Source of the DNA: CAWBJP01 sp044867425
Lineage (GTDB): Bacteria; Actinomycetota; Acidimicrobiia; IMCC26256; BP-133
Reading direction: 5' to 3'
Assembly (NCBI GenBank): GCA_044867425.1
Contig: JBIOUX010000159.1
Location: 1-14,680 of the forward strand
DNA length: 14,680 nt
Below the pieces are notes generated by a model, which saw nothing but the letters and a program-made list of their open reading frames with translations, ran no database searches and was not told the DNA's origin. Both the position numbers and the translations under genes were made by a program. This document shows, piece after piece, positions 12,044-14,680 of the stretch (positions are counted from its first letter, which is position 1; every line of letters begins with the position of its first letter).

Positions 12044-12330
12044 TGCTCGACCGCTGGCTTCAGATCGCCGCTTCCGAGGCGGGGGCGGGGGATGTCGATC
12101 CTGCGCTCCTCTCCCAGGACGCCGTCACCCTCCTGCTCAACCTCGCCCGGGATGCGGCCCACGGGGTGGCCCGGCCGGCTGCGCCCCTCGCCACCTTCGC
12201 CGCCGGCCTGGCCCTGGGCCGGACCGGCGGCGGGCTGGACGAGCTCTCGGCCGCGGTCGGGCGGGTGGTGGCGGCCGCCAACGAATGGGCCAAGACGGAA
12301 GGAGCGGGGGGCGCCGAGCCCGCCGGCTGA
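12043..12330 (+). CDS. DUF6457 family small protein
   Basis: A 95-aa protein with start ATG 12043 in the TGATG overlap and GGAGG five bases upstream. MLDRWLQIAASE.G..DVDPALLSQDAVTLLLNLARDAAHGVARPAAPLATFAAGLALGR matches the small actinobacterial DUF6457 domain, which is often found next to or fused with MobA-like molybdopterin guanylyltransferase; none is visible here. It is all-helical with no membrane segments, cysteine pairs or catalytic motif. The function is unknown. It converges with the YibE/F gene, 14 bases stop to stop, without a terminator hairpin. Confidence 0.8.
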   Translation: MLDRWLQIAASEAGAGDVDPALLSQDAVTLLLNLARDAAHGVARPAAPLATFAAGLALGRTGGGLDELSAAVGRVVAAANEWAKTEGAGGAEPAG

Positions 12331-12344
12331 CGCCCCGCCGCGCC

Positions 12345-13436
12345 CTACGCGGACCGCTCGGCGGCGAAGGCGGCCAGAGCGGTGGTGAGGGGGACGGCGG
12401 CCACCAGCCCCAGGCTTCCCACCAGGGTGCGCACGACCTCGGTGGCCACCAGCTCGCCCGTCAGCACCCCCGACAGGTCGCGATTGGAGAGGGTGAAGAG
12501 GACGAGCAGCGGCAAGGAGGCGCCGGCGTAGGCCAGGACCAGGGTGTTGACGGTGGAGGCGATGTGGTCGCGGCCGATCCGGAGGCCGGCCGAGAACAGG
12601 CGGCCGAACCCGAAGGCGGGATTGGCCTGGTGCAGCTCCCACACCGCCGAGGCCTGGGTGACGGTCACGTCGTCGAGGACCCCCAGCGAGCCGATGACGA
12701 TGCCGCCCAGGAGGAGTCCCTGCAGGCTCACCTTGCCGGCGGCGGCCTGGAGGAACCCGGCCTCCTCCGAGGCCAGTCCGGAGAAGTGGGAGGCCTCGAC
12801 GAAGACCCAGGCCAGGACGCCGGTGAGGAGCAGGCTGCCGAGGGTGCCGAGCACGGCCGTGGTGGTGCGGGCGCTGACGCCATGGGCCAGATAGAGGGCG
12901 ACGAACATGATGGCGGCGGCGCCCACCACCGCCACCGCCACCGGGCTGCGCCCTTCCAGGATGGCCGGGAGCATGAACTTGACCAGCACGATCAGGCTGA
13001 TGCCAAGACCGGCCAGGGCCATGATTCCCCGCCACCGGGCCAGCGCCACCACGGCCACGGCGAAGCACACCCCGAGCAGGATCATGGGTGTGCGCCGCTG
13101 GTAGTCGGAGAAGTAGTAGGTGGCCTCTCCGGCCCCACCCCCGACGCCGGGCACGGCCCCGACCACGATCCGGTCCCCCTCATTCAGGCGGGGTGCGCCC
13201 GGCCCCTCGCTCACCTCCAGCGGCACGGTCTCGCCCTCATCGGGGCCGCTGGTCAGATGAGCCGTGACCTCCTGGCAGACGACGTTCTGGCTGGCCTCGG
13301 TGCCTTGGCAGGGCTTGCGCTCCACGGCCGTGACCGAGGCGTCGGCCAAGGTGGCCGGCGGGCCGATGACGTCGGGGACGGGCGGGGTGGGGTCGGCAGG
13401 CCAGAGGACCACCAAGCCAGCGGCGGTGGCGGCCAC
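12345..13436 (-). CDS. YibE/F family membrane protein (start uncertain)
   Basis: 363 aa from GTG 13436, the first canonical start in frame. The layout is an N-terminal hydrophobic stretch, an extracellular region of ~100 residues (about 20-125, with a pair of cysteines at CQGTEASQNVVC), then seven membrane helices from MILLGVCFAVAVVALARW to the C-terminus. The family block GGIVIGSLGVLDDVTVTQASAVWEL is the YibE/F signature. The biochemical role is not established. The frame stays open upstream to 13481 and encodes RPRLLLGIIVSPFV, which would complete the first helix, so the real start may be a non-standard codon. The gene follows the diiron protein gene directly. Confidence 0.85.
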   Translation of the reverse strand: MAATAAGLVVLWPADPTPPVPDVIGPPATLADASVTAVERKPCQGTEASQNVVCQEVTAHLTSGPDEGETVPLEVSEGPGAPRLNEGDRIVVGAVPGVGGGAGEATYYFSDYQRRTPMILLGVCFAVAVVALARWRGIMALAGLGISLIVLVKFMLPAILEGRSPVAVAVVGAAAIMFVALYLAHGVSARTTTAVLGTLGSLLLTGVLAWVFVEASHFSGLASEEAGFLQAAAGKVSLQGLLLGGIVIGSLGVLDDVTVTQASAVWELHQANPAFGFGRLFSAGLRIGRDHIASTVNTLVLAYAGASLPLLVLFTLSNRDLSGVLTGELVATEVVRTLVGSLGLVAAVPLTTALAAFAAERSA

Positions 13437-13481
13437 GAACGGGGAGACGATGATGCCGAGCAGCAGGCGGGGTCGCGACCC

Positions 13482-14633
13482 TCAGCCCTCCTCGCCGGCC
13501 ACGATGGCCTCGGCCAGCTCCTGGGCCCGGCTGGCCGGCGCCGGCGGGTCGCCTGCACCCTGCGGCGGGTCGCCCGCACCCTGCTCCCGGAGGGCGGCGA
13601 TCTCCGCCTCGAGGTCGTTGGCGATGCGCTCGTCGTTGACGAACAGGTCGGCCGGCTCCATGGACTCGAAAGCGATGACGCCCATGTCCTCGAAGGCCCG
13701 CTGGACCTTGTCGCCCCAGAGCCCGATCCGCTTCACGGTGGGCACCACCCGGGAGAAGAGGTTCATCCGGTACATGGACATGACCTGGGCCCGCTCCACG
13801 TAGTCCACGCACTCGGCCACGTTGAGCCCGAGGTTGGTCCACACCTCCTCGCCCAGGAAGCGGTCGCGCAGCAGGTAACTGGCCTCGACCACGAACTCCT
13901 CCCGCTCCTGCCGCTCCGCCTCGGTCAGATCCTGGTAGGCGTCCTGGAGGGCGAGGAGACCGAAGGCCACGTGGCGGGCCTCGTCCTTCATCACGTAGGC
14001 GTTGATCGACCGGGTCAGCGGATGGCGGGTGAGGTCCCGGATCATGCCGAAGGCGGCCAGGGCGACGCCCTCGATCATCACCTGCATGCCCAGGTAGGTC
14101 ATGTCCCAGCGGGCGTCGCTGATCGTCTGGTCGAGGAGGCCGGCGAGGTGGGGGTTGACGGGATAGGCGAGATCGACCTTCTCGTTCAGGAACCGGGAGT
14201 AGGCCTCGACGTGACGGGCCTCGTCCATGACCTGGGTGGCGGCGTAGAACTTGGAGTCGACGTCGGGGACGGTCTGGACGATCTTGGAGGCGCACACCAG
14301 GGCGCCCTGCTCGCCGTGGAGGAACTGGGAGAACAGCCAGGCGATGTAGTGGTGGCGCACGACGTCCTTGTCCTGCCGGCTCATGGACTCGAACGCGTCG
14401 GAGCCGTAGATGGGCAGGTAGAAGTCGGGGAACGCCTCCTGGTCGGCGAAGTCGAGGTCCTCCGACCAGTCGATCAGGGTGGCGGCGTTCCACTGCTTCG
14501 CCTTCCCCTTCTCGTACAAGGCGAGTAGCCGGTCCCGCCCGGAGTCGTAGTCCCAGTTGAAGGCGGTCTCGGTCTGACCGGAGACGAACCACCGGTCGGT
14601 CTCCACCGGAATCGTGTAGCGCCGCAGGCTCAT
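13482..14633 (-). CDS. diiron ferritin-like (RNR R2/AurF-like) protein
   Basis: A 383-aa protein. There are two E-x28-D-E-x2-H modules: GEQGALVC...VMDEARHVEAY and IEGVALAAF...MKDEARHVAFG. These are the six ligands of a carboxylate-bridged diiron site as in ribonucleotide reductase R2, AurF-type N-oxygenases and bacterial monooxygenases. The N-terminus FNWDYDSGRDRLLALYEKGKAKQWNA and the helical body match the actinobacterial ferritin-like proteins whose substrate is unknown. A repetitive acidic/proline tail (GAGDPPQGAGDPPAPAS) follows. It starts at ATG 14633, seven bases after a TATCGT box, probably leaderless. It could be an oxygenase or an oxidase; sequence alone does not decide. Confidence 0.87.
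   Translation of the reverse strand: MSLRRYTIPVETDRWFVSGQTETAFNWDYDSGRDRLLALYEKGKAKQWNAATLIDWSEDLDFADQEAFPDFYLPIYGSDAFESMSRQDKDVVRHHYIAWLFSQFLHGEQGALVCASKIVQTVPDVDSKFYAATQVMDEARHVEAYSRFLNEKVDLAYPVNPHLAGLLDQTISDARWDMTYLGMQVMIEGVALAAFGMIRDLTRHPLTRSINAYVMKDEARHVAFGLLALQDAYQDLTEAERQEREEFVVEASYLLRDRFLGEEVWTNLGLNVAECVDYVERAQVMSMYRMNLFSRVVPTVKRIGLWGDKVQRAFEDMGVIAFESMEPADLFVNDERIANDLEAEIAALREQGAGDPPQGAGDPPAPASRAQELAEAIVAGEEG
13542..13583 (-). repeat. 21-bp tandem repeat in the diiron gene tail
   Basis: Two copies of a 21-base unit (13542-13562 and 13563-13583) differing at one base encode the GAGDPPQ-GAGDPP(A) repeat of the C-terminus. This is an in-frame duplication, so copy number can change without breaking the gene. 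Confidence 0.85.
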
Positions 14634-14640
14634 GGGGCCG

Positions 14641-14646
14641 ACGATA
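14641..14646 (-). promoter_or_regulatory. putative -10 box for the diiron protein gene
   Basis: TATCGT on the minus strand, seven bases before ATG 14633. There is no Shine-Dalgarno sequence in the gap (CGGCCCC). Confidence 0.45.
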
Positions 14647-14680
14647 CAGCGGTGGCGGGACCGGCTACTCGCCTTGTACG

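Noticed and set aside
11952..14528. Very long open frame on the + strand (858 codons) across the YibE/F and diiron genes
   Set aside because: Its product is low-complexity Gly/His/Asp/Gln/Arg-rich with no domain, as expected opposite GC-rich coding DNA; the minus-strand genes have clear families.
1..14680. CRISPR arrays, tRNA or rRNA genes
   Set aside because: I saw no regularly spaced repeats and no cloverleaf or rRNA-like sequence on either strand.

Overview
The window is GC-rich DNA with many GTG starts, 4-base stop/start overlaps and start codons placed 6-8 bases after a TANNNT box (probable leaderless mRNAs). A DUF5318 / PadR / ino1 cluster, like the Mycobacterium tuberculosis Rv0046c-Rv0049 neighbourhood, together with a DUF6457 protein, points to an actinobacterium. 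I suspect an Acidimicrobiia-like lineage, but that is inference; no rRNA is present.

Layout. 1-~1020: the 5' part of an IS110-family insertion sequence (transposase on the minus strand, running off the window) with a hairpin-rich upstream region that probably encodes its bridge RNA. 1119-3904: minus-strand operon panB, two tandem DUF192 membrane-anchored proteins, and a SAM methyltransferase. 3988-4819: two convergent small genes (a 56-aa zinc ribbon and DUF5318), each preceded by a short leader ORF, with a strong hairpin between them. 4856-6714: PadR repressor and ino1 (inositol-phosphate synthase) in one operon, with a perfect 12-bp-arm operator at the promoter. 6747-7448: a small membrane protein and a convergent secreted protein. 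7598-10288: methyltransferase, thioredoxin-like fusion protein and a UGSC-family selenoprotein whose in-frame TGA (10046-10048) is followed by a good SECIS-like hairpin. 10318-11136: bfd and bacterioferritin, with an iron-box-like palindrome. 11140-11946: PIG-L/LmbE deacetylase. 11945-12330: third leader ORF and DUF6457. 12345-14633: YibE/F membrane protein and a diiron ferritin-like protein, both on the minus strand.

The most unusual item is the leader family. Three unlinked small genes (4023, 4721 minus, 12043) are each preceded by a tiny ORF starting M-x-x-A-L-R-(L/R)-A-A-H-R, apparently translated from a leaderless mRNA and ending in TGATG so that its stop overlaps the start of the gene. 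Two leaders are exactly 32 codons, proline-rich in their second half, and carry a 10-bp hairpin at the same position with two compensatory base-pair changes. The third is an 11-codon version that stops right after the conserved block. I do not recognise this as a described motif; it looks like a translation-coupled regulatory leader.

The second notable item is the selenoprotein operon. The UGSC protein would be called truncated or split by standard annotation, but the frame, the motif and the hairpin all support selenocysteine.
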